From Gammaproteobacteria bacterium (GTDB lineage: Bacteria > Pseudomonadota > Gammaproteobacteria > Competibacterales > Competibacteraceae): a stretch of 64,000 nt of DNA. The stretch covers positions 1-64,000 of the forward strand of contig JACKMZ010000008.1 of NCBI GenBank assembly GCA_024235135.1. The letters run 5' to 3'. The position numbers and the translations under genes were made by a program. The notes beneath the pieces were generated by a model. That model did not search any database. It worked only from the letters and a program-made list of their open reading frames with translations, and was not told the origin of the DNA. The stretch's first letter is position 1. Every line of letters starts with the position of its first letter. Below are positions 43,624 to 51,873 of the stretch, piece after piece.

Positions 43624-44031
43624 GGTGAAGTACCTTCATCAGCCTATGCGCGTGCTGTAGCGACGCGAGTAATAGGTCGTTATCCGCTGCGTAGCGGGGG
43701 CGAAGGCTGGCTGGCTGGGGAGCTGGCTGGCTGGATTGCAGACCGATCACTGGGGTCTGCGGTAAGGTCGTCCGTTACTGGTACAGGGGTCGTGTGACCG
43801 AATGACAACAGTCGTGCGAGAACCGTCGAAGCTTCGCCGGCAAATCCACCGGATTTCGCTATAAGCCCATGAATTCTCGAAAGACTCGGGGCCTCGCGTC
43901 AGGCTGTTGTATTTAAGGGATAATGATAATGATTCGCGTCTTCGCGGTCAACTAAGGGATTGGGCTAAAGGCGTCCAGCCTTCCCCCATCGGAGCGATGC
44001 CCGATCGCGGCGAGGATTCCGGGGTAGGGAG
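43624..44031. other. Long leader region of lbtU
   Basis: About 400 bp between lbtU and the end of the CBS gene. It holds the Fur box and a low-complexity run of GGCT repeats at about 43704-43735. No gene is supported. Confidence 0.35.
43919..43937 (-). promoter_or_regulatory. Fur box upstream of lbtU
   Basis: GATAATGATAATGATTCGC matches the 19-bp Fur consensus closely: two perfect GATAAT hexamers and GATT in the third. It is the only such site seen in the window and lies between lbtU and the CBS gene; lbtU is the gene reading away from it. Confidence 0.65.
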
Positions 44032-44508
44032 CTACATGTCCCGAACGATCTTCAGTACGTCCAGGGCGGAAATGATACCGATCACTCTTCCTTCGTGGGT
44101 CACGAACAATCGGTGGATATGGCCCCGTATCATGGTATCGGCGATTTCCGCCACGGGGGTGTCCTCGCTGACTTGAAAGATCATAGGGGTCATGATGCCG
44201 TGCACTGTCAGCGGCGGTTCGCATTTGATCCTTAATTTCGCCAGCTCCTCCCGTGCGTAATGGTTGTGCAAGGGATGCTGGTAATAGGAATGGGGTTCTT
44301 CGACCGGCCATTCGCGTAATTGGAAGCTGGTGTAATGCACCAAGTCGGAGAGCGAGACCACACCGACCAGTTCTCCCTCTTCGCTAATGACAGGCGCCCC
44401 GGAAATGTGATGGTCTGCGAGGAAATCGGCCAGTTGATCCAAGGGCCAGTCTTCACGCACCGCCAGAATGGAGCGGTTCAATATGTCTCTAGCTTTTAGT
44501 CCAAGCAT
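44032..44508 (-). CDS. Two-CBS-domain protein
   Basis: 158 aa from ATG at 44508, 8 nt after AGGAG; a GTG at 44562 would add 18 residues. Two CBS domains: the first (LKARDILNRSILAVREDWPLDQLADFLADHHISGAPVISEEGELVGVVSLSDLV) and the second (VHGIMTPMIFQVSEDTPVAEIADTMIRGHIHRLFVTHEGRVIGIISALDVLKI). The insert between them is His/Tyr-rich (HSYYQHPLHNHYAREE). CBS pairs bind adenosyl nucleotides and act as energy sensors; the partner is unknown. Confidence 0.88.
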   Translation of the reverse strand: MLGLKARDILNRSILAVREDWPLDQLADFLADHHISGAPVISEEGELVGVVSLSDLVHYTSFQLREWPVEEPHSYYQHPLHNHYAREELAKLRIKCEPPLTVHGIMTPMIFQVSEDTPVAEIADTMIRGHIHRLFVTHEGRVIGIISALDVLKIVRDM

Positions 44509-44689
44509 AACGGCATCTCCTGGTGGTGTGGCGGACTCTTGGTGAGTATTGGAATGCGACACCTAACGTAATGTTATTTATTTAATTTGGGAAATAATGG
44601 CATTGATAATACGCTTAGTAAATGCACTTACGACAAACCGTTGATCAGCGTCGGGTTGTACGAGTCCGAGAAAATGAGAAGCAGGATAA

Positions 44690-45352
44690 TTATCTGCCGA
44701 ATTGTCCGTTGCCGGCCAACACGATGTCGAATCGACCCTGTAATTCCGTTGCGGTATGAGACGGCTCGAAGGTGACCAATACGCTGCTTTGGGCAGCGGG
44801 ATCTTGGATGCTGTTGAAGAGATAATCCCCCGCGTTCTCGGGTGCGCCCGCCACGAACATCTGGGTGACAAGCGGCTCGAAACCCGGTCCGCTGATGGCG
44901 AAATGAATATGCGGGGCGCGGCCGGGATAGGCCACGGGTTTGATGGTGCGGAAACGATAGGCGCCGTCGGCTTGGGTAATGAATTGACCATGGCCCTGGA
45001 AATTCGGGTCCAGGGGAACGTTGCGTCGGTCACGGGGATGATGGTACCGACCGTAGGCGTTGCACTGCCAGATTTCGACGCGCGCCTGCTCGACGGGGCG
45101 ACCCCGTTCATCGATCACGCGGCCGAATAGGTGGGTGATCCGACCCTGTGCGACGCCGCGTTGCCCCGCTACCTTCACCAGGTCGTTGTCGTCGTCCAGC
45201 GGCAATTCCTCGGGATAGAATGGCCCGCTGCTTTGCCGGGGAGTCAGGGTCAGGGCTTGAACGATACGGGGCAGTCCCGTCAATCCCAAGCTACCGGTGG
45301 CAAGTATTGCACTTAGAAGACGACGGCGGGGAAAATCGATGAAGTTAGACAT
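44690..45352 (-). CDS. Tat-exported intradiol dioxygenase-like protein
   Basis: 220 aa from ATG at 45352 with GGTGAG 7 nt upstream. The N-terminus has a twin-arginine type signal (FPRRRLLSAILATGSLGLTGL). The mature part is like protocatechuate 3,4-dioxygenase beta: TPRQSSGPFYP, VEIWQCNAYGRYHHP and GRAPHIHFAI, which give the Tyr/Tyr/His/His ligands of non-haem Fe(III). Catabolic enzymes of this family are cytoplasmic; the predicted export is unusual. No alpha subunit or ring-cleavage pathway is adjacent, so the substrate is unknown. Confidence 0.85.
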   Translation of the reverse strand: MSNFIDFPRRRLLSAILATGSLGLTGLPRIVQALTLTPRQSSGPFYPEELPLDDDNDLVKVAGQRGVAQGRITHLFGRVIDERGRPVEQARVEIWQCNAYGRYHHPRDRRNVPLDPNFQGHGQFITQADGAYRFRTIKPVAYPGRAPHIHFAISGPGFEPLVTQMFVAGAPENAGDYLFNSIQDPAAQSSVLVTFEPSHTATELQGRFDIVLAGNGQFGR

Positions 45353-45636
45353 GATCAATCTCACCGCAGCGATTTATTTATGAATTAGCGATTTGATTAT
45401 CCGGTTCTCATTAGGTTTCACAATTGTTCCGGCGCCCGCGGTTATTTCTCCGTCCTGGTTTTTTGTGCCTGAACGCTGATAGGGGGCAATGGACAATTTC
45501 ACGTGAGGTTGGCAACGCTGGGTGGGAAGCGTTAGCATGTCTTATCGCTGTAATTTGATGAAAATCCATAATAAGCAGGGATACCCTTCCGTTTTTTCCG
45601 GTTGACCGAACCCATCCATCTCGCACGGGGGAACGC

Positions 45637-46515
45637 ATGAAATACCTACTGGTTATGCTGGCATCGCTGGCTTTTTTGAATGTGGCGCAAGCGGATAGTC
45701 TGTGGGGGCAGGTCAGTCATCCCGTCGGTGGGCCGGCCCAGGCGATCGGTTTTTACAGTGCGGGTTGTCTGGCGGGCGGGCGGGCCCTGCCCTTGCAGGG
45801 ACAGGGTTATCAGGTGATGCGCCCAAGCCGCAATCGCTATTACGGCCATCCTGTCCTGATCACCTTCATCGAGAGTCTCGGCCGACAGGCGGCGGGGCGT
45901 GGAGAGCGGCTGTTGATCGGCGACATGTCGCAACCCCGTGGCGGGCCCATGGATTACGGCCACGCCAGTCATCAAATCGGTCTGGACGTGGACGTCTGGT
46001 TCGAGCAGGCGGCGCCTGGACAGACACTGACGCGCCAGGAAACCGAAGGCAAGGCCATGATTTCCACGGTGCTCGCGAGCCAGGGCCGAATTAACCCGCA
46101 ACGCTGGTCGCCGCGCTATCGGGATATTCTCATGCTGGCCGCCAGCGATCCCCGAGTCGAACGGATTTTTGTCAATCCCATCATCAAGCAGACCCTTTGC
46201 CAGAGCGATCGCGGCAATACCACTTGGATGCCGAAGATTCGTCCCTGGTGGGGCCATGACGCCCATTTCCACGTGCGCTTGCGCTGTCCGGCCGGCAGTC
46301 CTCAATGCCGACCGCAAGATCCGCCCTCGCAGGGGGACGGTTGTGACGCCAGTTTAACCGATTGGGTGGGGCAGGTCAGAAGAGCCGCTTTGCGCCCGGC
46401 CATACCGGGTACACGACCGCAGCGCAAAGCGAAAATTTTGCCGGCGGCTTGTCAAGAGGTTCTGCGTGGCAACTGGGCGGCGCAGCCCACGACAAGCGTT
46501 GGCCCGGCCAATTAA
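45637..46515 (+). CDS. mepA: Penicillin-insensitive murein endopeptidase
   Basis: Zn-dependent LAS-family periplasmic endopeptidase that cuts D-Ala-meso-DAP cross-links of peptidoglycan. 292 aa, signal peptide MKYLLVMLASLAFLNVAQA. The metal/catalytic motifs are YGHASHQIGLDVDVW (His/Asp) and WWGHDAHFHVRL (His), and six conserved Cys sites are mostly present (GCLAGG, TLCQSD, RCPAGSPQC, GDGCD, AACQE). Its stop overlaps the convergent dodecin stop. Confidence 0.95.
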   Translation: MKYLLVMLASLAFLNVAQADSLWGQVSHPVGGPAQAIGFYSAGCLAGGRALPLQGQGYQVMRPSRNRYYGHPVLITFIESLGRQAAGRGERLLIGDMSQPRGGPMDYGHASHQIGLDVDVWFEQAAPGQTLTRQETEGKAMISTVLASQGRINPQRWSPRYRDILMLAASDPRVERIFVNPIIKQTLCQSDRGNTTWMPKIRPWWGHDAHFHVRLRCPAGSPQCRPQDPPSQGDGCDASLTDWVGQVRRAALRPAIPGTRPQRKAKILPAACQEVLRGNWAAQPTTSVGPAN

Positions 46516-46727
46516 TCGCTGTCCTCCAGGGAAAAGCCGACTTTCAGGGAAACCTGCCACTGCTTGACTACACCGTCATCGACGTAGCCACGGGTGCCGG
46601 TTACCTCGAACCAGCGTATGTTGCGAACGGTTTTCGCCGCATGGCCGATGGCGTTCTGGACGGCGTCTTCAAGGCTTTTCGACGAGGTGCCAGTGAGTTC
46701 CAGCAGTTTGTATACGGGATCAGTCAT
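46512..46727 (-). CDS. Dodecin
   Basis: 71 aa from ATG at 46727, 7 nt after GGGGGA; longer upstream starts lack support. Sequence YKLLELTGTSSKSLEDAVQNAI, WFEVTGTRGYVDDG and WQVSLKVGFSLED match the dodecin family. It forms a hollow dodecamer that stores flavin (riboflavin/FMN) in the cytoplasm. The key Trp of the flavin site is in IRWFEVTGTRG. Confidence 0.93.
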   Translation of the reverse strand: MTDPVYKLLELTGTSSKSLEDAVQNAIGHAAKTVRNIRWFEVTGTRGYVDDGVVKQWQVSLKVGFSLEDSD

Positions 46728-46893
46728 GGAATAGTCCCCCGTGGGGCTGAAGTTTGGGCGGTTCGATGCCGGAAACCGGGCTCGGCCGGCGACGGCTTCC
46801 AAGATTTTAGGCCGTTCGATCGGCTTTGCCAGCTTGGGCGGGTAGCACGGCGAGTCGTTCAGGTGCAGTTCAGTTTAGGCGATCTAATGTAAA

Positions 46894-46952
46894 GCTCACC
46901 TCTCTGCGTTGGTGGGCATTGACCGAGACTAGTTGAGTCTCGGTTTTTTTTT
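46894..46952 (+). ncRNA. Predicted sRNA B, sibling of sRNA A
   Basis: A short RNA of about 59 nt with two hairpins: CUCACC/GGUGGG with a pyrimidine-rich loop UCUCUGCGUU (46895-46916), and the terminator stem below. From UUGGUGG to the U-tract it matches sRNA A in roughly 34 of 43 positions; the terminator loop is the main difference. A TCTAAT -10 element is at 46883-46888 but no good -35, so it may need an activator. It lies between the divergent dodecin and exosortase genes; a leader of the exosortase operon is the alternative. Confidence 0.5.
46922..46952 (+). terminator. Intrinsic terminator of sRNA B
   Basis: ACCGAGACT / AGTCTCGGT, a perfect 9-bp stem with loop AGTTG, then T9 (the first T pairs with the stem A). 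It lies 113 bp before the exosortase start and not after any plus-strand protein gene nearer than mepA (about 400 bp, with dodecin between). Confidence 0.9.
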
Positions 46953-47065
46953 GAGATCGATAACCCATCGCGAGTTCACCAAGACTTCACCTGATTCACC
47001 GCAACACCTCATAGGCGCTTCATCGGCGCCAGGCACACTGCCGGGTAATTTCATGGAGATCGACG

Positions 47066-48625
47066 ATGATTACCCGGCTTTCCCATTTCGACCTGTTTTC
47101 GTTTCGTTCGGAAATCTCCCGACCGTCCGGGGCGACCCTCCTGTTCGTGGCGGGTGCGTTAGGATTGGCCGCCGAACCGATCGGTTGGCTGGTCGGAACC
47201 TGGTTCGACCCCGTTTACGGTTCGCACGGCTTGCCGGTTTTCCTGCTCGTGCTGTTTCTGTTCGGCTGGAGCTTGGGCAGTCCACGGTGGGCATCCGATC
47301 CGCGCCATCGGCGGCATGCCTTGGGCCTGTTCATTCTGACCGCCCTGGTTCGTCTGAGCGGGCGGGTACTGGCCATCAATACCCTGGGGGCGTTGGTTCT
47401 GGCCCTGGATGTCTATGCCCTGGGTCTGTTGGCCGGATTGCACACGCGGCAACGGTCCGTGTCTCCGGGGTGGCTGGCGTTCGTCTTCATCTTCGCCTTG
47501 CCCTTGGAGCGTGTCATACAGCGCAGCATCGGCTATGGCCTTCAACATCTCTCGGCGACAGGCGCCTGTTTTATTCTGGATCTGGGGTTCGCGTCGGTGG
47601 ACTGCCAAGGCGTGCGGATTCTGTTGGACGGCCAAGATGTGCTGGTCGATCTGCCCTGCTCCGGCGCGCGTGGTCTGCTGTTGTTGCTGCTGCTGTTCGC
47701 GACCTTGGCCGCGTTGTTACGGCCGACTCCCGGTAAGGCTCTATTCGGATTGCTGTTGACTCTGACGGTGGCCTTGGCGGCCAATGTCCTGCGGATCGTC
47801 CTGCTGGCCATCGGCATTGCCTTCCCCGAACAAGTCGGCCTATCCGTGATGGCCCAGCCCTGGCACGATCTCATCGGTTTGCTGTGCCTGGCGGTAGGCG
47901 CCCTGCCGTTGATCGGCTGGGCGATTCACACACCGTCTGCGTCGATGACGGCCGATCGAGTATCCGCAAGCGAAGTATCCGCAAGCGGGTCCGGGGTCCA
48001 TGCCCGGCGGCACGGCCGGCCCACCCTCGCTGTGGCCGGCTTGTTCGCGTTGTTCGCCGCCGGCGTCGCCTGGGCGCCGGCTCACCCCGTCGATATATCC
48101 CACGCAATCGCTGCCCCGACGCTGCCGACCCACTTAGCCGGGGTGCCGGGACAATCCCGTCCGTTGAGCGCGTTGGAAACCGCCTATTTCACCCGTTACG
48201 GCGGCGGCGCGGCCCGTCGCCAATACGGCGAGTTTTCGCTGCTGCTGGTGAGTACCGCCGCCCCCTTGCGTCATTTGCACGCCCCCGACGAATGCCTGAC
48301 TGGCCTGGGTCATCACGTGGAGTATCTGGGGCCTGATTTCAGCACCATCCCGACCGCGATTTACCGCAGCACCGACCCACAAGGCCAGGTTTGGCGGGTT
48401 GCCGTGACCTTCTATTCGTCGCGCGGCCAGGTGGCCACGAGCGTCGCCGAAGCGGTCTGGCATTGGCTGCTGAAGCCCGACGTGACCTGGACGATGGTCG
48501 AGCGCATCACGCCGTGGTCGCTGCCGGACGCCGCCAATCGAGACTGGGACCGGGCCGTGGCCCTGGCGCTTGACCTTCCCTTGACCACCGATTCTTTTCC
48601 ACCCGCAAAGGAGACTTCATCATGA
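47066..48625 (+). CDS. Exosortase with fused EpsI-like C-terminal domain
   Basis: 519 aa polytopic membrane protein. The exosortase core has its Cys-Arg-His triad: Cys198 in VDLPCSGARG, Arg243 in AANVLRIVLLA and His267 in AQPWHDLIGL. It cleaves PEP-CTERM-tagged proteins at the inner membrane for attachment at the surface. After an Ala/Ser linker and another hydrophobic segment (about 317-335) comes an EpsI-like periplasmic domain (about 375-510) with LHAPDECLTGLGHHVEYLG and GQVWRVAVTFYSSRGQVATS. Start ATG 47066 with GGAGA upstream. Its stop overlaps the start of the next gene (ATGA), so enzyme and substrate are coupled. Confidence 0.9.
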   Translation: MITRLSHFDLFSFRSEISRPSGATLLFVAGALGLAAEPIGWLVGTWFDPVYGSHGLPVFLLVLFLFGWSLGSPRWASDPRHRRHALGLFILTALVRLSGRVLAINTLGALVLALDVYALGLLAGLHTRQRSVSPGWLAFVFIFALPLERVIQRSIGYGLQHLSATGACFILDLGFASVDCQGVRILLDGQDVLVDLPCSGARGLLLLLLLFATLAALLRPTPGKALFGLLLTLTVALAANVLRIVLLAIGIAFPEQVGLSVMAQPWHDLIGLLCLAVGALPLIGWAIHTPSASMTADRVSASEVSASGSGVHARRHGRPTLAVAGLFALFAAGVAWAPAHPVDISHAIAAPTLPTHLAGVPGQSRPLSALETAYFTRYGGGAARRQYGEFSLLLVSTAAPLRHLHAPDECLTGLGHHVEYLGPDFSTIPTAIYRSTDPQGQVWRVAVTFYSSRGQVATSVAEAVWHWLLKPDVTWTMVERITPWSLPDAANRDWDRAVALALDLPLTTDSFPPAKETSS

Positions 48626-50895
48626 GCCGTTTTTTTCAAGCCTTAAGTCTTTTCATCCTGACGCTTTACATTCCGCCCAGTCTGGCGCTGTCAGCCGACC
48701 CACCCGCACCCGAAGCGCCCGAGAAACTCGGCGGTGCGTTGCAAGCCGAGGTCAATGGGCAAACCCTGGACTTCCCCTTGTTGAAGGTGGATATGGATGC
48801 CGATGTTCAGGGCGATCTGGCGACCGTCACCGTGCGTCAGACTTTCGAAAACCCGTTGAATACCCCGGTGCACGCGACCTATCTGTTTCCGCTGAACTCG
48901 GACGCGGCGGTGTTCGAGATGGGGATGGAAGTCGGCGACGAACGTATCCAGGCGCAGATCCAGCGATCCGAAACGGCCCGCAGGACATTTGAGCAGGCGA
49001 AGCGGGAAGGTCGCAGTGCGGCGTTGTTGCAACAGCAGCGGCCGAATATGTTCACCCAGGACATCGCCAACCTCATGCCGGGTTTACCCATTCAGGTGAC
49101 GTTGCGCTATGTGCAGACCGTTCCCAAGGTCGATGGCGACTACGAACTGGTCATGCCGCTGGTGGTCGGTCCACGCTTTCAGCCGCCGGGCGCCGGCCAG
49201 CCCGCGTCGAGTCCGCCATCCTCTCACGAGGAACTGCCCGAGCGCCCGACCTCGACGGAAAATACCGGGCAACGGCCCATCTCGGGCGGCGTTGCCCATT
49301 GGAATCTCGAACGACCCCCGGCCGTGGCGGGTGGGGCGGTCGGCGCCGCCAGCGACACGGCGTTCGGGCAATGGGAGTTGGAGGAGCTGCCCGCCTACCC
49401 GCCGGTGTTCGGTTTGAATACCCCGGATACCCTCGATAAGGATCGGGTGACGCTGTCCGTGACGCTGAACGGGTCCATGCCCATTCAACAAGCTAGTAGC
49501 GACACCCATAAGCTGGTGATCGACAAGCTGTCCGATCAACGGTGGAAACTGAGCCTGGAAGACGGCGCGACCATCGACAATCGGGACTTCGTGCTGCGCT
49601 ACCGCTTGGCTGGGGCCGGCAGTCAGGCCGGATTGTTGGCTTATCGCGATGAACGCGGCGGATTTTTCAGCCTGTTGCTGGAACCGCCGGCCCTGCCCGC
49701 CGAATCGCTGATCACGCCGCGCGAAATCGTTTTCGTGCTGGATTGTTCCGGTTCCATGAGCGGTTTGCCCATCGAAGCCAGCAAGGCCCTAGCGCGGCGT
49801 GCGTTGCAAAAGCTGCGGCCCAGCGACACTTTCCGCATCATCCGCTTTTCGGATGCGGCGACGGAGTTTTCCACGCAACCGCTGCCGGCCACACCGGACA
49901 ATATTCGGCGCGGTCTGAATTACCTGAACGAACTCCAGGGTTCGGGCGGCACGATGATGAGTTCCGGTATCCGGCAGGCATTGGAGGTGCCGGTGCCGCC
50001 GAAAACCGTGCGGCTGGTGTGGTTCCTCACCGATGGATACATCGGTAACGAAATCGAAATCCTCAAGCTCATCGAAGACAACATCGGCGACGCCCGGTTG
50101 TTCTCCTTTGGCGTGGGCGCCGGCGTCAATCGTTATCTGTTGGACGAAATGGGACGGGTCGGGCGCGGTTTCGCCCGCTACATGGACCCCACGGAACGGG
50201 TGGAGGAAGTCGCGGAGGAACTGTCGGAACGCTTGCAATCGCCGGTACTCACCGATATTACAATCGATTGGGGCGAACTGCGGCCGCAGGAAATCAGTCC
50301 CGAGCCGATTCCCGATCTGTTCGCCGGACAATCCGTGCGGATCGCCGGGCGTTATCAACAGCCGGGTTCCTACGCGATTACCGTTCACGGCAAGGTTGCG
50401 GGCCGTCCAGCCAGTTTGCCGCTGCTCGTCGACCTGCCGGAGCAGTCCGAGCAAGGATCGGCGATTGCCTTGATCTGGGCGCGTTCGGCGATTGCTCAAG
50501 CCATGCACCAGTTCATCATGCCATGGGAATTACGCCAGGATGGGTTGGACGACGACGACCTGAAAAAACGGGTGGCGCAATTGGGTTTGGATTTCTCGCT
50601 CGTGACGCGGTGGACTTCGTTTGTCGCGGTATCCCAGCAGATTTACAACCCGAATCCCGACGCGGCAACGACCCGTCCGGTGCCATTACCGCCTGTCAAA
50701 GGTGTAACGCCCGCCGCGTATGGTCTGAATCAGTCGTCTTCCAATGGGGGCACGGTGGCGCAATTCGGCGGTGGCGCGGCCCCCGAACCGGCGACGTGGC
50801 TGGGATTGTCGCTGATGGGGGTTCTTGGCTTTTGGGCTCGGCGCAGGATATTGACGAGGTCTTCGGTTGGTTGTCGTGAAACGAGTGTTGCTTGA
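48622..50895 (+). CDS. VIT and vWA domain protein with PEP-CTERM sorting signal
   Basis: 757 aa. Signal peptide (FFQALSLFILTLYIPPSLALS), VIT domain (about 40-165: NPLNTPVHATYLFPLNSDAAVFEMGMEVGDERI), a Pro/Ser-rich linker, then a vWA domain from about residue 368 with the MIDAS motif DCSGSMSG at 374. The C-terminal tag APEPATWLGLSLMGVLGFWARRR starts near residue 720: PEP motif, hydrophobic helix and basic stop. A further dozen residues follow the Arg cluster, which is unusual. It is the only PEP-CTERM protein in the window and is coupled to the exosortase, so it is probably its dedicated substrate. Likely a surface adhesion or scaffold protein. Confidence 0.92.
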   Translation: MSRFFQALSLFILTLYIPPSLALSADPPAPEAPEKLGGALQAEVNGQTLDFPLLKVDMDADVQGDLATVTVRQTFENPLNTPVHATYLFPLNSDAAVFEMGMEVGDERIQAQIQRSETARRTFEQAKREGRSAALLQQQRPNMFTQDIANLMPGLPIQVTLRYVQTVPKVDGDYELVMPLVVGPRFQPPGAGQPASSPPSSHEELPERPTSTENTGQRPISGGVAHWNLERPPAVAGGAVGAASDTAFGQWELEELPAYPPVFGLNTPDTLDKDRVTLSVTLNGSMPIQQASSDTHKLVIDKLSDQRWKLSLEDGATIDNRDFVLRYRLAGAGSQAGLLAYRDERGGFFSLLLEPPALPAESLITPREIVFVLDCSGSMSGLPIEASKALARRALQKLRPSDTFRIIRFSDAATEFSTQPLPATPDNIRRGLNYLNELQGSGGTMMSSGIRQALEVPVPPKTVRLVWFLTDGYIGNEIEILKLIEDNIGDARLFSFGVGAGVNRYLLDEMGRVGRGFARYMDPTERVEEVAEELSERLQSPVLTDITIDWGELRPQEISPEPIPDLFAGQSVRIAGRYQQPGSYAITVHGKVAGRPASLPLLVDLPEQSEQGSAIALIWARSAIAQAMHQFIMPWELRQDGLDDDDLKKRVAQLGLDFSLVTRWTSFVAVSQQIYNPNPDAATTRPVPLPPVKGVTPAAYGLNQSSSNGGTVAQFGGGAAPEPATWLGLSLMGVLGFWARRRILTRSSVGCRETSVA

Positions 50896-51153
50896 GTCGG
50901 TCATTTTGTGGAACAGGGACGTTCCTGAAATCAGACCGATCGATTGACGAAATGGTCGAATCGCTGGGTATGGGAATATTCCAGTGAAGAGCGTGGCCAG
51001 TGGAATCAATCCGCCTGATGCGCTTCCTTCGTCAGCACATCCTACGAGCTAAAACAATGATTACGTCATCTGGTATTCTAAGAATGCGGCGAATACCATT
51101 GAGTTGGTTATTTGTTGCAATCGTGTGACGATTTTCAATCAGGAGATACAACA

Positions 51154-51468
51154 ATGAAGAAATTTTTGATTGGCGTAAGCGGGTTGGTCATGATGGTCGG
51201 GGCGGGCTTTGTGATGGCCGAGGAATACGGCTGGGATCAAAAGAATCTTCCCGCTTTTGAGGACGTTGATACCAACAAGGATAGTATGATTTCTATGGAT
51301 GAGGCGAAAGCGAGTCCTGACTTGGTCAATGCCGTGACCAATGGCAAGCCGGAGACGGCTGATGATTCCCTGAAAAGCTTTTTCAGTGCGGCCCATGAGC
51401 AAGACAAGGACAAGCCTTATGACTCACCCATTTCCAAGGAGGAATGGGAAGGCTTGACGAATGATTAA
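51154..51468 (+). CDS. Small exported EF-hand protein
   Basis: 104 aa from ATG 51154, 7 nt after AGGAGA. Signal peptide KKFLIGVSGLVMMVGAGFVMA. One canonical EF-hand loop at residues 39-50 (DTNKDSMISMDE; ligands Asp39, Asn41, Asp43, Ser47, Glu50). A second, weaker Asp-rich helix pair (EQDKDKPYDSPISKEEWEGL) looks like a degenerate EF-hand. It probably binds calcium in the periplasm or outside. A lone gene. Confidence 0.85.
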   Translation: MKKFLIGVSGLVMMVGAGFVMAEEYGWDQKNLPAFEDVDTNKDSMISMDEAKASPDLVNAVTNGKPETADDSLKSFFSAAHEQDKDKPYDSPISKEEWEGLTND

Positions 51469-51555
51469 TCGGGTATTCAAGAAAATTTCCCGTCTGTCGC
51501 TCGTGGCTGTAATTTCTTAAATCAATTGGCGGATTAGGTTGCCCAGCCGAGTAGG

Positions 51556-51638
51556 GTGGGCAACTTGTTTGCCCACGCGTTTCCCGACAAGGTCATTTTG
51601 ATCGAAGACAAGACCAAAATGGTCTGGTCGAAATGACC
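51556..51638. repeat. Two adjacent intergenic inverted repeats
   Basis: First hairpin: GTGGGCAA/TTGCCCAC (51556-51563, 51569-51576) with a 5-nt loop, preceded by GTAG. Second: GGTCATTT/AAATGACC (51591-51598, 51631-51638) enclosing an inner AGACC/GGTCT hairpin. GTAGGGTGGGCA...TGCCCAC units are common dispersed intergenic repeats in many bacteria, so this may be a small repeat element; it may also end the EF-hand transcript. Confidence 0.5.
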
Positions 51639-51707
51639 CAAAATCCCATACCAATATACCCTCCTATTCACTCCCAAAATTCATATCCTCCCAATTTGGC
51701 TAATGCA

Positions 51708-51735
51708 TTGAATAATAATAATTTATTTTTATAAT
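51708..51735 (+). promoter_or_regulatory. Sigma70-type promoter of the DUF4347 gene
   Basis: TTGAAT (51708-51713), 16-bp spacer, perfect TATAAT (51730-51735), in a very AT-rich stretch. The expected start leaves a leader of about 130 nt before the DUF4347 gene. Confidence 0.55.
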
Positions 51736-51873
51736 GGTTGTGTACGGCGCCCTCATTGCTATTTCTCGATTAGTACAAAGGATCGGAGGTTATTGTCGCC
51801 TACTCCAATGTAATCCAAAGATCGAATAATCGGACGCTTGAAGTCGTCCTTCTCAAATTAAAGGGTGGCATCC

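Noticed and set aside
43704..43735. GGCT tandem repeats as a phase-variable tract
   Set aside because: Irregular and not inside a gene or between promoter elements; likely low-complexity sequence.
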